A stretch of DNA of 64,000 nt from Parasitella parasitica (lineage: Eukaryota; Mucoromycota; Mucoromycetes; Mucorales; Mucoraceae), in assembly GCA_025201805.1 (NCBI GenBank), contig MU619276.1:144344-208343 (forward strand), written 5' to 3'. The notes under the pieces were generated by a model. That model saw only the letters and a program-made list of their open reading frames with translations. It did no database searches and was not told the origin of the DNA. The stretch's first letter is position 1, and every line of letters begins with the position of its first letter. The position numbers and the translations under genes are program-made. This document shows positions 34,160 to 45,460 of this stretch, piece by piece.

Positions 34160-37100
34160 ATGGCATCAATTGTAGCATTTGTTATTTTGTTATTGCTGTC
34201 AAGTTTCAATAAAGTGAATGCCTACTATGGTAGTATTTATGGCGGTGCGTCATACATTCCGCCTCTGATAGACGCGGCAGCCGTTGCAGTACAAGACACA
34301 GTATACCTTTTTGGAGGGGTCGAAGCTACCCTCGAACAAGATTTCAACTTTGATATGACAACTATAAAATTCGATTCGAATCAAAACCTGGTAACCAACA
34401 CTTTCGATAGTGCCTCCTTGCCGTACAACAGACATCGCTGTCAAGCTTTTTCGCTGGGCGACAACAAGACGATTGTAGCTGTCAACGTCCAATATCCACA
34501 TCTCAACATTACTCAGGGACACCCGTATTTCAATATAAGTGCAGAGCACACCCAAGGAAATATAACTACGCTCAGAACAGCAGGTCTATCTTTCTATGAT
34601 ATAGCAAGCAATACTTGGACTAGCCCTCAGAACAACACAATTCTACCTCCATTCAGATCAACTCTTATGGCAGCAATCTCCCCTGAAAATGATGCTATTT
34701 ATACGATGGGCGGCACCTACCTTGCCGCAGACGCTAATATGCCAGAGATTTTTAGATTCGACCTCAAAAACGTATCCTCCGTAGTCAATCTGACAGCTGC
34801 CTACCCAAACTTGAGACTGGAAGTGTTCCGTGGCACAGTTCAGATGTTACCGTATGTTGGTTAAAAGCTTAAATTTGATAACGACACTAATGCATGTAAC
34901 GATAGAAACGGAATCATAGTTATTGCTTTTGGCATGAATAATGTATTAGACGGGGCACTTTTCAACACGACTCAAGTAACTCTATTTGACACACGCAAGA
35001 ATGAAATTTATACACAACCCGTTTCTGGAGTACCGCCAGAACCAAGATTTGGGCTTGGAAACGCATTGGGTATTATGCTTTGCAAAGTTGTGTCGGAACA
35101 GAATACTGATTTCGAATTTCCATCTATAGGTCCTGATAAATCCACAATATACTACTATGGAGGTATGCTGGTGTACAGATGCATGAAATCGATTCCCAGC
35201 TAACGTATTTTTGTTCATAGGTGGTGACCAAATGGCTGCATTGAACACCGCAGCAGGTTCAGCCGTACCAAACCTCGTTGCGCTTGATACAACTACATGG
35301 ACGTGGGTTTATCCAAAGGTTCTTGGACTTGCAGCTACTCCCTATGCTTTCTCCACATTAACATTACTAGAAGATTCTAAACTGATTACACTAACAGGTT
35401 AGTGGGCAATGTTCAATTATCACATATGCAGTCGGCTAACTTATGGCACATGCAAACTTTAATAGGCATTATTGGTAGTATTGCTACAACTGATATCGGT
35501 GTCATCACCAATGTTCCAAAATCTAGTGAAGAGCTCCAAAACAGCCAAATGCGATGGTTTACAAACAATGAGGAATTCGATCAAACTTACCTGGTTACGG
35601 AGCCGCGCAAAGAGCTTAGTCAAGGTGCTATTGCTGGCATTACTATTGGAGTTTTGGTCGTAGTTGCACTGTTGATCGCACTCTTATGGAAAAGATTTCC
35701 AAAGGTAAGACGCATCGGAAACTATATACAGAACGAAATTATTTGGCATCCAAGGTTAGTATATTTCCAAATTTTGCAGACAAGCAAAGCAAGTTTTTGA
35801 CTTGACGGTAAACTACAGATCTGGAGAACCGTTGTGGGCAGAAACAGCACGACTCTTGGTTCGCTTTATTCTCCTGTTTTTGTTTTTGGCATTTGTTGTA
35901 TACTCGATCTACAGGGCTGTTGAAAGCCCTATTGTAACCCAAGAAATAAGAACACCCACCAACACCGTTAGATCACCAGGTAAATTTTGATTAACGATAA
36001 AAACAAAAACAGCTTCTAATTGTAAAGCATAGATGTTCGTTTTTGCTTTGATGGCTTCAGCAATACGGACCCTACTCAGAATCTAAGTGTCACTTGTGCC
36101 TTCCGAAATGGTACAGATTGTTCAAGCCGAATTGTAGCGCTAGATATGGCTGAGCATTCGCCCGTGTATCCCGATCAATTAGGAGATGTTACCTGCTTCA
36201 TGTTTATATCCGAACCTGCATACTCTTTCATTGACGATAAAATGAGTTTTAGTCAAACTACAAGCACAAAGATGTTGTTCACCTTTCAAGGTCCACCAAG
36301 ACTTTCTACAGAGGGAATTTCGGACGGTTCAGGCGTGATTTACATTGACATGTATCCGCCAGGTTACAACCCAAACATGGATATCTACAACTTGACTGGT
36401 GGTGCTGCTCAGAGCAAACTTACTTCTACATACATCAGAGAGTGGGCAATCAACGAACAAGGTTCTAACTTGGTAGATTCGATTATTCTTAAACCTAGTG
36501 TCAGGACAACAGCTGCATTCGAGATAATCGAAAATAGAAAGCTGCGGAGGGATGATGGATGGAACCTTGTGGGGTTTTCGTCCAACTATGACAAACGCTA
36601 CGAGGTTGAAAGCTACTTTAAAGATGCACCTCAAAATATTGGATTGTTGGGATCCTCCAAAATTTTAGCACAGCTCACTCTACAACCTTACGCATTTACA
36701 ATCAACGTCAACAACGAGCAAAAAGTGTTCACTCTTCTGAACGCATTTGCACAAGTCGGTGGTGTCCTTGGTTTATTCATAGCTTTGCAAACCATTCTCT
36801 TTGGCTTCAGACCTCAATCTCCTTGGGGCATCGTTCATCGCTGGTCGTTTGGTAAACTTCGAGTCAAGCTTACAGACAGGTTGGCCAATTATTTCGATCG
36901 CATGGGGACACCCGTACCGCTAGTCAATCCTGTGAGTCGAAGATTAAGCACAGTATTCAAGAACAATGCATATTCTGCAGTACCTGGTTATTCCTACGCT
37001 GATGAAGAAGCTTTTAGCCAAGAAAACAGAGTGCACCAAGTGGAAGAACGTCTGCAGCTAATGGAGCTTTTGTTAAAATCATACTATTTGAATGATGAAG

Positions 37101-37393
37101 TATTCCGCTCTTTAGATCAAGCTGTCAAACGTGGAAATGAAGAAAGACGTCGCAGTAATGGAGGACAAGGAGGACAAGGACAAGGGGAAAGAGAAGATAG
37201 AAGAATCATTGATGATGCAATTATGATGTCTGGAGACGATTCCATTGAGATTATTGAATTAAGTAACAATGCAAAAGCAGCTGCAGAAAGTGGTTCTACT
37301 GATGCAATCAACAGAACGACGTCTGGTGCTGTACTTCCTCAGCAAAGGAGTATATACCAAGCAAATCTAGTTCCAGATCAGCCAACCCCTTAA
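34160..37393 (+). CDS. Kelch-propeller ectodomain fused to a multi-pass SGEPLW membrane domain, 958 aa
   Basis: Seven exons (34160-34851, 34906-35069, 35130-35162, 35221-35397, 35466-35754, 35819-35979, 36033-37393) sum to 959 codons. A signal peptide (MASIVAFVILLLLSSFNKVNA) leads into a kelch-type region (VYLFGG, IYTMGG, IYYYGG, many Asn-X-Ser/Thr sites) to about residue 430. A first membrane helix follows (AIAGITIGVLVVVALLIALL). After NYIQNEIIWHPRSGEPLWAE come a second helix (LLVRFILLFLFLAFVVYSIY), a second extracytoplasmic domain (VRFCFDGF, Cys-containing) and a third helix (VGGVLGLFIALQTILFGF). The tail is cytosolic and charged. I recall similar proteins in Mucoromycota, without assigned function. 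A cell-surface sensor or wall-linked receptor is a guess. Confidence 0.82.
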
Positions 37394-37682
37394 GTAATTA
37401 ATGTATTTCACATATACTATATACCGTATACGCCTACATTTCTAATAAACAAAATCCTTTCATATATCGAATGATTTACAAGTACCATAAACACTTGCGA
37501 TACTTTTAACATATTATTAAATAAAACAGAGTGTTCAGCTTAAAAAATCGCCTTGTATACGGTAGTTAGACCATGTCCAATTTTCGAGAGGTCTAAGCTA
37601 TTCAAAAAGCATTTACTTTGTTTACAGAGCTTTCATTAAACAAGATAAACGAAATCTCATTCTACATGCCAAGCAAGTATTG
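37394..37682. other. Intergenic DNA left of the LINE
   Basis: 3' flank of the kelch membrane-protein gene. No gene or RNA seen. Confidence 0.45.
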
Positions 37683-38573
37683 CAAATACTTTTTTTTTTT
37701 TTTTTTGTAAGTATGAAGGTTTATTAAATGTTAAACTAAGCTAAAAGTTAAGAAACTCATAAAAAGGGAAATATTAGAAAGTTAGAGATAAGTGGCCCGT
37801 CTCGAGGATGTTCAAGAGTTATCTACAATAATTTAAACAAGTGTCTCAGGTTGATCATGGCACGGTCCATAACGGATTGGTTGTCAAAATCAACAGTTTC
37901 AAAGAATTTAAGCCATTTGGCCCGCCAGATGGCTGTGATCACGCATGTAAAGGCTTCAAAGGTAGATATCCGCAAGAAGGAGTCTAAGAGACGATATGCG
38001 GACAAATTTAACGACATTACGTCTTCGTATACTTTAGCCATATTGAGGGATGCAGAGGGTACGAATACCAAGGAGAAGTAATTCCACCAGATTTCAGAAT
38101 GAGTAGGACAAGTAAAGAGCATATGACAAGTAGTCTCCCGCATACCGCAATAGACACACATTTCATCAGTCAAACGAAGAATATTGACTATGTTAGCTTT
38201 GGAAGAGACTTTGTTAGGGATCAGACGAAACCATAAGTTACGAGCTGCACTAGGCATTTTGGTGTGAAGAAAAGAGGTCATTGTGAACCGATTCAAGTCA
38301 ACGTGTGGTCGGGCAATTGGGGGGTGATCTCGCATATACATCGCACGAAGCTGAGTATTAGTCATGGACAAGACCGGTATACTTTGGTAGTTAAGCTTGT
38401 GAGAGAGGTAAGGAGTAAAATCGACGCCACCCGCAGATGAGGCCGGGAGAGCAAGTCCAGACGGAGGAGATAAACATATTTAGAGCGTAGGTGTAAAGGT
38501 TAGAGCAGCTGAGCTTACGGCCTGCTTAAGCTTCCTGAGGAGTACAGGGTGAGGGCAGTTGACAAATACTTTT
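37683..38573 (-). mobile_element. 5'-truncated non-LTR (LINE) retrotransposon with 11-bp target duplication
   Basis: The minus strand encodes the C-terminal end of a LINE ORF2 (stop near 37823): a zinc-binding reverse-transcriptase-associated segment with CVYCGMRETTCHMLFTCPTH. The frame extends upstream with one TAA stop at 38480-38482. A poly-A tail (plus-strand T run, 37690-37706) follows the 3' end. The same 11 bp, CAAATACTTTT, lies at both edges (37683-37693 and 38563-38573), a target-site duplication of target-primed insertion. Reverse-transcriptase and endonuclease domains are absent, so the copy is dead on arrival. A relation to Grem-type LINEs of Mucor is possible but untested. Confidence 0.85.
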
Positions 38574-38629
38574 ATTTAATAGGGTTGTTGAAAAACTTTG
38601 AAGACAATATTGTTGATGAATTTCCCAAC

Positions 38630-38800
38630 CTAATCTTTTATTTCAGTTTCATCGATAAAGGTACAGTTGTTATTGTATGCAATGCCTTTTGTCAGTAACT
38701 TGTTGACATACTCATATCTTGCCTCGATTGTGGCGGGTTTGTTTCTTCGCTCTTCAATAGGTTTGACGCGAGTTAAAGTATAGCCAGTGTGCTCTACAAG
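38630..38800 (-). pseudogene. Tc1/mariner-like transposase fragment
   Basis: An open stretch of about 56 residues reads HTGYTLTRVKPIEERRN, ARYEYVNKLLTKGI and NNNCTFIDET. This is the segment leading to the first catalytic Asp (FIDE) of Tc1-like DDE transposases. The frame ends in TAG right after it and is cut at the left by a junction with Tnp2-like sequence. It is a relic. It may belong to the same broad family as the HTH relic at 3440-4265, which lacks this region. Confidence 0.6.
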
Positions 38801-39560
38801 GAATACAATTCACGCTCATACTCGTCAGAATCTCGGCTGATTTTGTGATAGTACTTGGTGCTGTTTGTGTTATCGACATTGAGCATATCAAGAACCAACA
38901 ATCCCACACCACGGCAAATCATATGCATTTCATCCAGAGAGAATGAAAGCGATCCCACATACAAATCCATACCCGAGAAAATGCTCAAGCCAGTAATGCC
39001 TCTTTCAGCATCGCCACGAATGTACTCATCCATTGTTCGCAAATTGCCGTTTGTATAGCGTAGGTACATTCCGTGGCTTCGATTTTGTGGATGCTCAGCT
39101 CTTTGAACGCAAATTCTGCAAGGGTAAAAGCTTTGATGGGGAGCTACATGGCTAACGAGGTTGATAGCAGGGGTGTCACCACCATTCAGCACCAGGTAAA
39201 CTTAAGCTCGACACAGTTTCACCAAACTTTTTAACAAGCATGCCATTTCTTTCAAGATAATGTAATTCAGCCAAAATAGGTTTCAAAAAACTGTCCAGAG
39301 ATGATTTTGATGGTCCAGGAGTAATGGCTAATTGAACATGATATGTCTGTTTATATCTAGTTCTGCTGTCATAATTGAGAACGACGAGGTGTACCATATT
39401 AAAAAGGCGTGATCCACGCTTGTCTGTTACAAATCCATCCGTTGAGAGTTATTTCGATATAAATAACGATTGTCTCCAAAGACAACTAAATAGAGAGACT
39501 ACTAGCGATTATATCACGGAGAACGTAGGGTCTTTATTAATGATTGAAAAAGGAAGCCAG
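38794..39560 (-). pseudogene. Tnp2-like (CACTA/CMC) transposase relic
   Basis: Two frames carry one protein. The upstream part (39397-39180) reads MVHLVVLNYD, QLAITPGPSKSSLDSFLKPI, a Tnp2-type block (ITPGPxxPSLDSFLxPL). After a frameshift near 39200 it continues GDTPAINLVSHVAPHQSFYPCRICVQRAEHP with a CxxC, as in Tnp2 transposases. Farther upstream, frame 39560-39400 (KRGSRLFN) has stops. It is not functional. Host genes with this domain are unknown to me, so transposon origin is the best reading. Confidence 0.6.
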
Positions 39561-40289
39561 GGTTGCTCTGGTCTTGGTTTCTAAAAGTCTTTATACAATT
39601 TGTTTTGAAGAACAGCAAATACTGCTTTATTTCGTGCAACTAGATCATATTCCTAATCCATAAAAGACCTCGAACATGTCCATATTATAATCCCTTCCCT
39701 TTTCCCAAATACACCAGCATATACTATAACCAAAAATACCTTATTTCGAATTTGGTAATAATCTTTAACTATGAATTTCTTGCAGTGTACCTAATAAGAA
39801 TAAACACTTGGTTTTTATTTTGAAACGCTTGAATCACAGAAAGCCTTACAGTGTCAAAGTTGGAAATGAGATGAGATTCAACCTCCAGTTGATAGGCGTA
39901 TTCTTCTGTCGCCAATATGCTAATAAATGAAAATTCATCATTCATATTACTACCTATTATATTAACTCTATCTGCGATTTGAAACTGTAATGCATACGCG
40001 AGAACAATTTATGAGAAATAGATACAAAACCAATATAGTGATTCTATTTTATGATATTGTGCACAAATTCGCATAAGGTCATACACATAAGCATTTCAAA
40101 TATTATGCACATTTGAGCATAGTATTAAGCATGCGGGGAGATTATCTCAAGAGCACATATGAGCTTGGCAATAAGCACATGTGCTGTTTATGTACATTTT
40201 GCATATTAACGTATTATTAACCATATTCACTGTACATAATAGATTGGGCTTCAGTGGTATGCCCACTTGACCATAATAATGTAATAATG
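39561..40289. other. AT-rich intergenic DNA
   Basis: No gene. Recurrent short words (GCATAA, TGCACA, GCACAT) cluster at 40050-40200 without a clear repeat unit. This is probably old transposon debris. Confidence 0.4.
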
Positions 40290-40612
40290 TGTGATGTGTC
40301 AATTTCCCAACCGGAAGTCAAACTCAAGTAAACTCAATCCTGAACACAATTCAGGAACATATCCCAATGGATCATGTCCCTTATTTACCGTATAACTCAA
40401 CATGACATGTTCTTGGACAATAGATACAATCTATCGTTCCATTCTCTAAATCACACCATGTCTCACACTTGTATCTTATATCCTCCCATCAATCCACTTA
40501 GATTCACTAGTATATAAACCATCATTTTTTTCTTGTAATAAACGAGATCTTTACCTGATTAATTCGCAACCGTTTTATTTGAATAATTTCTCATTCTGAT
40601 AAATCATTGACA
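40290..40612 (+). repeat. Solo-LTR-like repeat, copy 2
   Basis: Related to 4266-4472. It shares TGTGATG, CAATAGATACAAT (40418-40430), TATATAA (40511-40517) and ACGAGATCTTT with CTGATTAATT. A 6-bp inverted end pair TGTCAA (40297) and TTGACA (40607-40612) suggests the true LTR termini could be 40297-40612. No matching flanking duplication is visible, so recombination or decay is likely. Confidence 0.6.
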
Positions 40613-40744
40613 GGAGATCATGGCAATGCACTTCAATTGAAGGTTGGAGATTGTCCAATTATGTGATGTGATACGCTTGTGTAAACTGAAGAATAAAATC
40701 ACTGTTTCAAACCAGGAAGGTTATTCCGCGGGTAGTTAGGGCAC

Positions 40745-40954
40745 TGTTAGATCAAAGACGAGTAGCCCTTGTTGTATAACCTTACATTGTACCCTATCAA
40801 GTAGATTGTTACTCGGAATTATTCTTGTCAATCAGTAATCTGAATAAGTTACCATGAATTTATGTAGTTGTAAAAGGTATAAATAGTTGATGCAATTTCG
40901 ATCTTAAATAAAGTATCTTGAATTTTTCGGTTTTATCTTTTTTGTATTCAACAA
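40745..40954 (+). repeat. Second LTR-like sequence (TGTTAG...CAACA)
   Basis: About 210 bp beginning TGTTAGATCAAAG and ending ATTCAACA, with a TATAAATA-like box near 40880 and an AATAAA signal near 40905. This organisation is typical of Ty1/copia LTRs. No internal coding region or target duplication was seen, so this is a structural guess. Confidence 0.4.
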
Positions 40955-41804
40955 ATAGAATGGTATAGCTAATAGCGCATAACCGCAGGAAAATTAAGAA
41001 TCAAATGATGTTACGCATAGTCAATTTATGCCATTCGACTTCGCATAATATACAAAGCCATATAATCAAAACGCATTACAAATATAATTTAAAAGCTTAT
41101 CAATGAATGTCGTGTGAAAGAAAACACTCCTGATCAAAGTGCTTTCATTTACACAATAAAAATTTAGAATGAGAATAAATAATAGCAAAGACATCAAGTA
41201 TGGCAGTTCGTCAATCAATGAGTTTTACCCATCATTCTAATTAAGCATGTTTTTCACACAATAACTACAATATGACGATAGCCATTCTCACACGGCCCAC
41301 TAATTTTTACGCATATCTCTATCCATGGTATATGCATTTCATTATAATTTTGCTTCTCCTTAAAACCCAAAGAAAATAACGGCTAGTTAACGCATTGACT
41401 CTGGGATCAATACTCCATTCATGAGAACTGACATACGACAATTCTAATGTTATAAATACTAAGATGTTTTCATCTGGATGAAGCCTCAGAATACTTTTAT
41501 GATAAAGAATGCTTAATTTGATTATAACTGTAACTTTTTAAAACCCTTTTTTTTAAAAAAAAAAAAAAAATAATCGTAAAGCTATCGAATTTACGGCATC
41601 AGTTACTAATTTTGCATCAATATACCATTCATATTATTGTGATCCTCTCAATGTTTTGATGTAGCGACAACAATGATCAAATATGCCGCTGCGTCGTCCT
41701 TGTTCAACTAGCTGCTGCGGCCAAGGTGTTGCATTTTGTAGTTGAAAGACAACCTCCAAATTTAGCATTTTCTTCTATTTTCGTTTTTCACTTTCCAGCA
41801 TACA
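40955..41804. other. AT-rich intergenic DNA upstream of the BAHD gene
   Basis: No gene or RNA recognised. A long T then A tract lies at 41547-41570. The right end should contain the promoter of the acyltransferase gene. Confidence 0.45.
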
Positions 41805-43260
41805 ATGACAGTTGAAACTTTCAAAATTTTCCCTAGCAATAAACACAACCGTCCAGCTCCACCATCCAAAGTAGCGTTTCATGGTCTTGATCTCATGGGT
41901 GCACCGATTCAAATCCGCAACCATCGGTTCTTTCACCCTCCCACAGACACCACTTTTGATCACGTCGTCGAGAACCTAAAGTCCTCCCTTGCTGAAGCGC
42001 TCGAGTTATACCCACCTGTGGCTGGCACGTTAGAAATGGACAGAGATGGTGAAATTCACAGCGCAATGGGCCCTGAATTCAACAAGGGCACGCCATTCTT
42101 GGTGGAAAGGAAAGAAACGCCATATCAGGGCGATGCAGACGACGTTGGGCCTCGCACTGATGTCCTCCTTCCTCACACATCAGATATATTGCAAGTTAAA
42201 GTGACTCAGGTACAGCATAAATTCACCGTGCGCTGTGTACATACAGTCCAGTAGTAGACACTCACACAACGTGTTTTAGTTTTCTTGTGGTGCCATTGCT
42301 GTGGCCTCGTCCTTAAACCATCAAATCTCAGATTTGCGCGGGTTTCTTGATTTTCTCGAACTCTGGGCTTGCATTGCAAGAGGCGAAGCTGTTGACTTCA
42401 ATAGCATTCCTGACAATTGGAGTCGAACACCTGGTAGGTTTTTTCTTGGTTTGACTAAAGAATCAGCACCCAAAGCACCCGCTCCATTTTCTGTACTAGA
42501 CAAGCCCGTAACTGGACCTTCTGCCTATCTTCTAGTTCCATCAGTGGCTACGATATGGGACTTTACAAAGAGTGACATGGAAAGATTGAAGAAAGATTTA
42601 TCGTCCTCACAGCAACATACCCCCAACGGTTGGATCTCATCTGGCGATGCGCTCGCAGCTTTATTGTGTGGTGTCATTACCCGTGCTCGGGAAAGAGCCT
42701 GTGTACCAAGACTGGAAGGAAGATCAACTAAAAAAGAGTTGCACGAACAAATTGCGATGGCTGCAGATGGCCGCGACAGAGCACCGAGAGGGGATATGGC
42801 TGGTGGCCATTATTTTGGTAATTTCAATCCTCTATGGAACGCCACAATTTCTCGAACCGACCTGCTGGAAGCCACTTGTGCGTCTGCGTCTCGGGTCGCT
42901 GCTGCTATCCGCGCTGCATTGACAACGGAACTTTCACCTGAGGCGGTTGCGTACAAGATTTCGTTCTTTCAAGATCCTCAAAACACGGTTCCTCGCGGCC
43001 GTATTTCGTGGACAGCAGATATGATATTGACGAATTGGTGTCGATTTGATCTGAAGGGACCAAAACTAGATCTAGGTTGGGGAAAACCTTTTCATGCAAC
43101 TTCGGGTAGTGGGGGGTCTTTTCCACCCGGATATTGTTTAATGACTCATGATCACGAATCCCAGGCGACAACTGTATTAATGACAGTGGAAGGTGATGGT
43201 GTTGAGAATTTGAAAACTGACACTTTGCTGAACAGTTACGCCACGCTGATATCTGAATAA
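41805..43260 (+). CDS. BAHD-family acyltransferase, 461 aa
   Basis: CoA-dependent acyl transfer to an alcohol or amine. Two exons (41805-42209, 42280-43260). The catalytic HXXXD motif is present as HQISD (in SLNHQISDLRGFLDFL), and the second BAHD motif DFGWG appears as DLGWGKP near residue 400. Length and order fit the transferase family PF02458 as found in fungal secondary metabolism (trichothecene acetyltransferase type). Substrate unknown; no other biosynthetic gene lies nearby. The exons look visibly less AT-rich than the flanks, and the gene sits directly beside a transposon-rich stretch, which would fit recent gain. A search would be needed to support transfer. Confidence 0.88.
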
Positions 43261-43341
43261 AATGTTGTTTTGTATGTATGTATGTAGTATTTACAGCGAA
43301 TTTATTGAGAAAGTATGAATAAAATTAGGGTAAACTGTGAT

Positions 43342-44279
43342 TTATTTTTGTCCAGTCTTTAAAAGATCCAGGAAGCTTGACTTTGACATTGTTGAAACTA
43401 TAGACAAATTAGCACTGGGATACGCTAGCTCAGCATTGGACACTTACCACTTTTGGCTTTTTCTTTTGCTGCAAGAGTCTTGCGAGTGTCGGCAGCATTT
43501 TGAACGGCAACCTCTGTTACCTTTTGTTGTGTACGAATAGCATTGAACAGTTTGACAACACCTCTTGTAGCGACCTTTCTTAGTCTCTTTTCGTATTCAA
43601 ATGTCGTAAAGTCAGGAATAACTCTGCCCTTCTCTTTCAATGCTTTCTTTTCTGCCGACATGATCTTGCGAGCCTTGTAGTCTAATTTGTCGTCTTCAAT
43701 CTTGCGTTCTAAGCCTTTTGATCTGGCAAGGATAGGTTGCTGTCCGACATTTTAGTCGATTGATTGGATTGCTCTCTGGCAGCACATGTCGACAAAAAAC
43801 TTACCTTTCTGTCCGATCCGGTCAACGTACTGGCCAAAATCTTGGTCATGGCGTCAGAAAATGCTTCTGAACTAAATTTCTTGGGTTGCTTGGGACCTGG
43901 AGGATATGTACTTGGGTGAGCTGTCAAAATTGCCGTTGCGAATGCTTTACTCACCGTCGTCTAGATCCATTTTATCGTCGTCAAACTCGTCATCATCGTC
44001 TTCATCATCATCGTCATTATCGTCATTATCGTCTTCATCGTCTTCATCGTCATCATCCTCGGCATCAGCATTTTGATATATTTCCATGTCATCATTCTCT
44101 TTTTCACCTTCTTCCTCGTCAGCAGAACTCTCACTTGAAGCAGATTCGACCAAGTCTTGAGCCGTTCTCTGTGTTTTTACTCTCTTGATAACTTTCTTTG
44201 GAGAAGCCGCTACAGCTTTTTTATCTTCCAACTTTTTCTCAACAGCTTGCTGCTTCTTGACCTGTTTCTTTGCTGCCAT
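43342..44279 (-). CDS. RRP15: Ribosomal RNA-processing protein 15 (Rrp15-like), 254 aa
   Basis: Nucleolar factor for 60S pre-rRNA processing. Four exons (44279-43955, 43896-43805, 43739-43448, 43397-43342) sum to 255 codons. The N-terminus is Lys-rich (MAAKKQVKKQQAVEKK), followed by an acidic Asp/Glu run (about residues 65-105). The conserved Rrp15 region reads EAFSDAMTKILAST, PILARSKGLERKIEDDKLDYKA, KGRVIPDFTTFEYEKRLRK and RGVVKLFNAI. The last exon adds FLDLLKTGQK. It is divergent from the retrotransposon-like piece to its right. Confidence 0.92.
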
Positions 44280-44444
44280 GATGTTTAATTCTAGGTTGAG
44301 TAAAAAACCAGAAGAAGAGAAAAAAAATAGATTGCGAGGCTTTTCGAAGCGTAAACAAGTAAAGACAGTCCATGCATCAATGTTGCTTTATTACATAATA
44401 ATGCATCAACTGAAGAGGGTCTTACTCAAGCATGGCTCTTTCCG

Positions 44445-45100
44445 CTAAAAAAAAAAACAGAGAGCAAGCTCTAAGCCTGCGAATACCGTTGTTGATGCGA
44501 CATGGGTCAATGTAGCTAGAGGCATTAAACGGTTTACAATGGCCTTTAATCCAACCATTGTTAAAACACCCATCAATCCTCCCTCCAAAGACACTTTGAC
44601 TAGTCAGTCTTTTATGACAGAAAAGCCTATGTATGAAGCCTTGAAATGGTTCGAGCCCTTCCTTAAAGGCATTGAAGAGGATTCAGTTCTAACTGACATA
44701 ACGGGGTTAACCAGCCAACAGCTTTTACATGAAGTAGTGTAAGCCTTCAGAATGGATGCCTACTTTCGCCATGGATATAATGACTATACTGACAGGGTGC
44801 CCAAAACCCGCAAGTACATGCCATTGCCACAAAGCAGTATCCAAGCTATTTCAATCAGTCTGCTCGCAGTTTCTTCATGAGGGTCTGTTCTCTGTCATTT
44901 AATGGACCACATGGATTAAGCCAAAACCCTTATGGAGTTGGGTGTATTAGATATTGCACAACAACAGAGAGTACTGTACTTTCGTTGGGTTCAGCCTATC
45001 CTACGCCCCTCTGATTCTCCTCATATTCATATTCTAGATCTCATGCTTGCCATGCTAGTTAATAAGCAAAATCGGAGACTTCACGGATATACAGTATGTG
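44445..45100 (+). pseudogene. Unrecognised gag/ORF1-like relic
   Basis: An open stretch starts after a poly-A tract and reads RASSKPANTVVDATWVNVARG, MAFNPTIVKTPINPPSKD, ALKWFEPFLKGIEED, LTSQQLLHEV. A splice or one frameshift near 44740-44797 could continue it as AQNPQVHAIATKQYPSYFNQ before stops appear. The composition resembles ORF1/gag-like proteins of fungal retroelements, and an A-rich tract (45403-45447) lies downstream. I do not recognise the family. It might instead be a decayed host gene. Confidence 0.35.
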
Positions 45101-45460
45101 TCCAAAAAAACACACTGCTGCATCCATGATAGTTAACATCAGGAGGGCCCATATGAGAATGGTCTTTCACTCGGCACCCTTCAAATGGCCTGATGCAGTC
45201 AAACAAATCAAACTTCAAGTCCATAACAAAGTAAAAATATATTGACCAGCTATAATTCTTGTCTCTCTGTTTTAACATGGCCATTTTTATATCTGAATCT
45301 TTTACTGACTTTAATAGACTTTAGCTTGTCAATTGCGCCCGCCTCTTGATAGCTCCCTAGGGATCTATTATTTTACACGGAGCAATCCATAGAAACAATT
45401 ATTCTAAAAAAAAAAAAAAAAAATAAGAAAAAAATAAAAAAATAAAAACTCAAGCAGTAG

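Noticed and set aside
35755-35818. Boundary between two separate genes within the kelch locus
   Set aside because: No ATG precedes the SGEPLW exon in frame, while a 64-nt GT-AG intron joins both halves and reconstructs a continuous conserved segment.
40050-40200. Repeated GCATAA/GCACAT words suggesting a CRISPR-like or centromere repeat
   Set aside because: Spacing and length are irregular; no constant repeat unit, and the DNA is eukaryotic.
44646-44660. GGTTCGAGCCC, a perfect B-box match
   Set aside because: It lies in an open frame and no A-box, cloverleaf or acceptor stem surrounds it.
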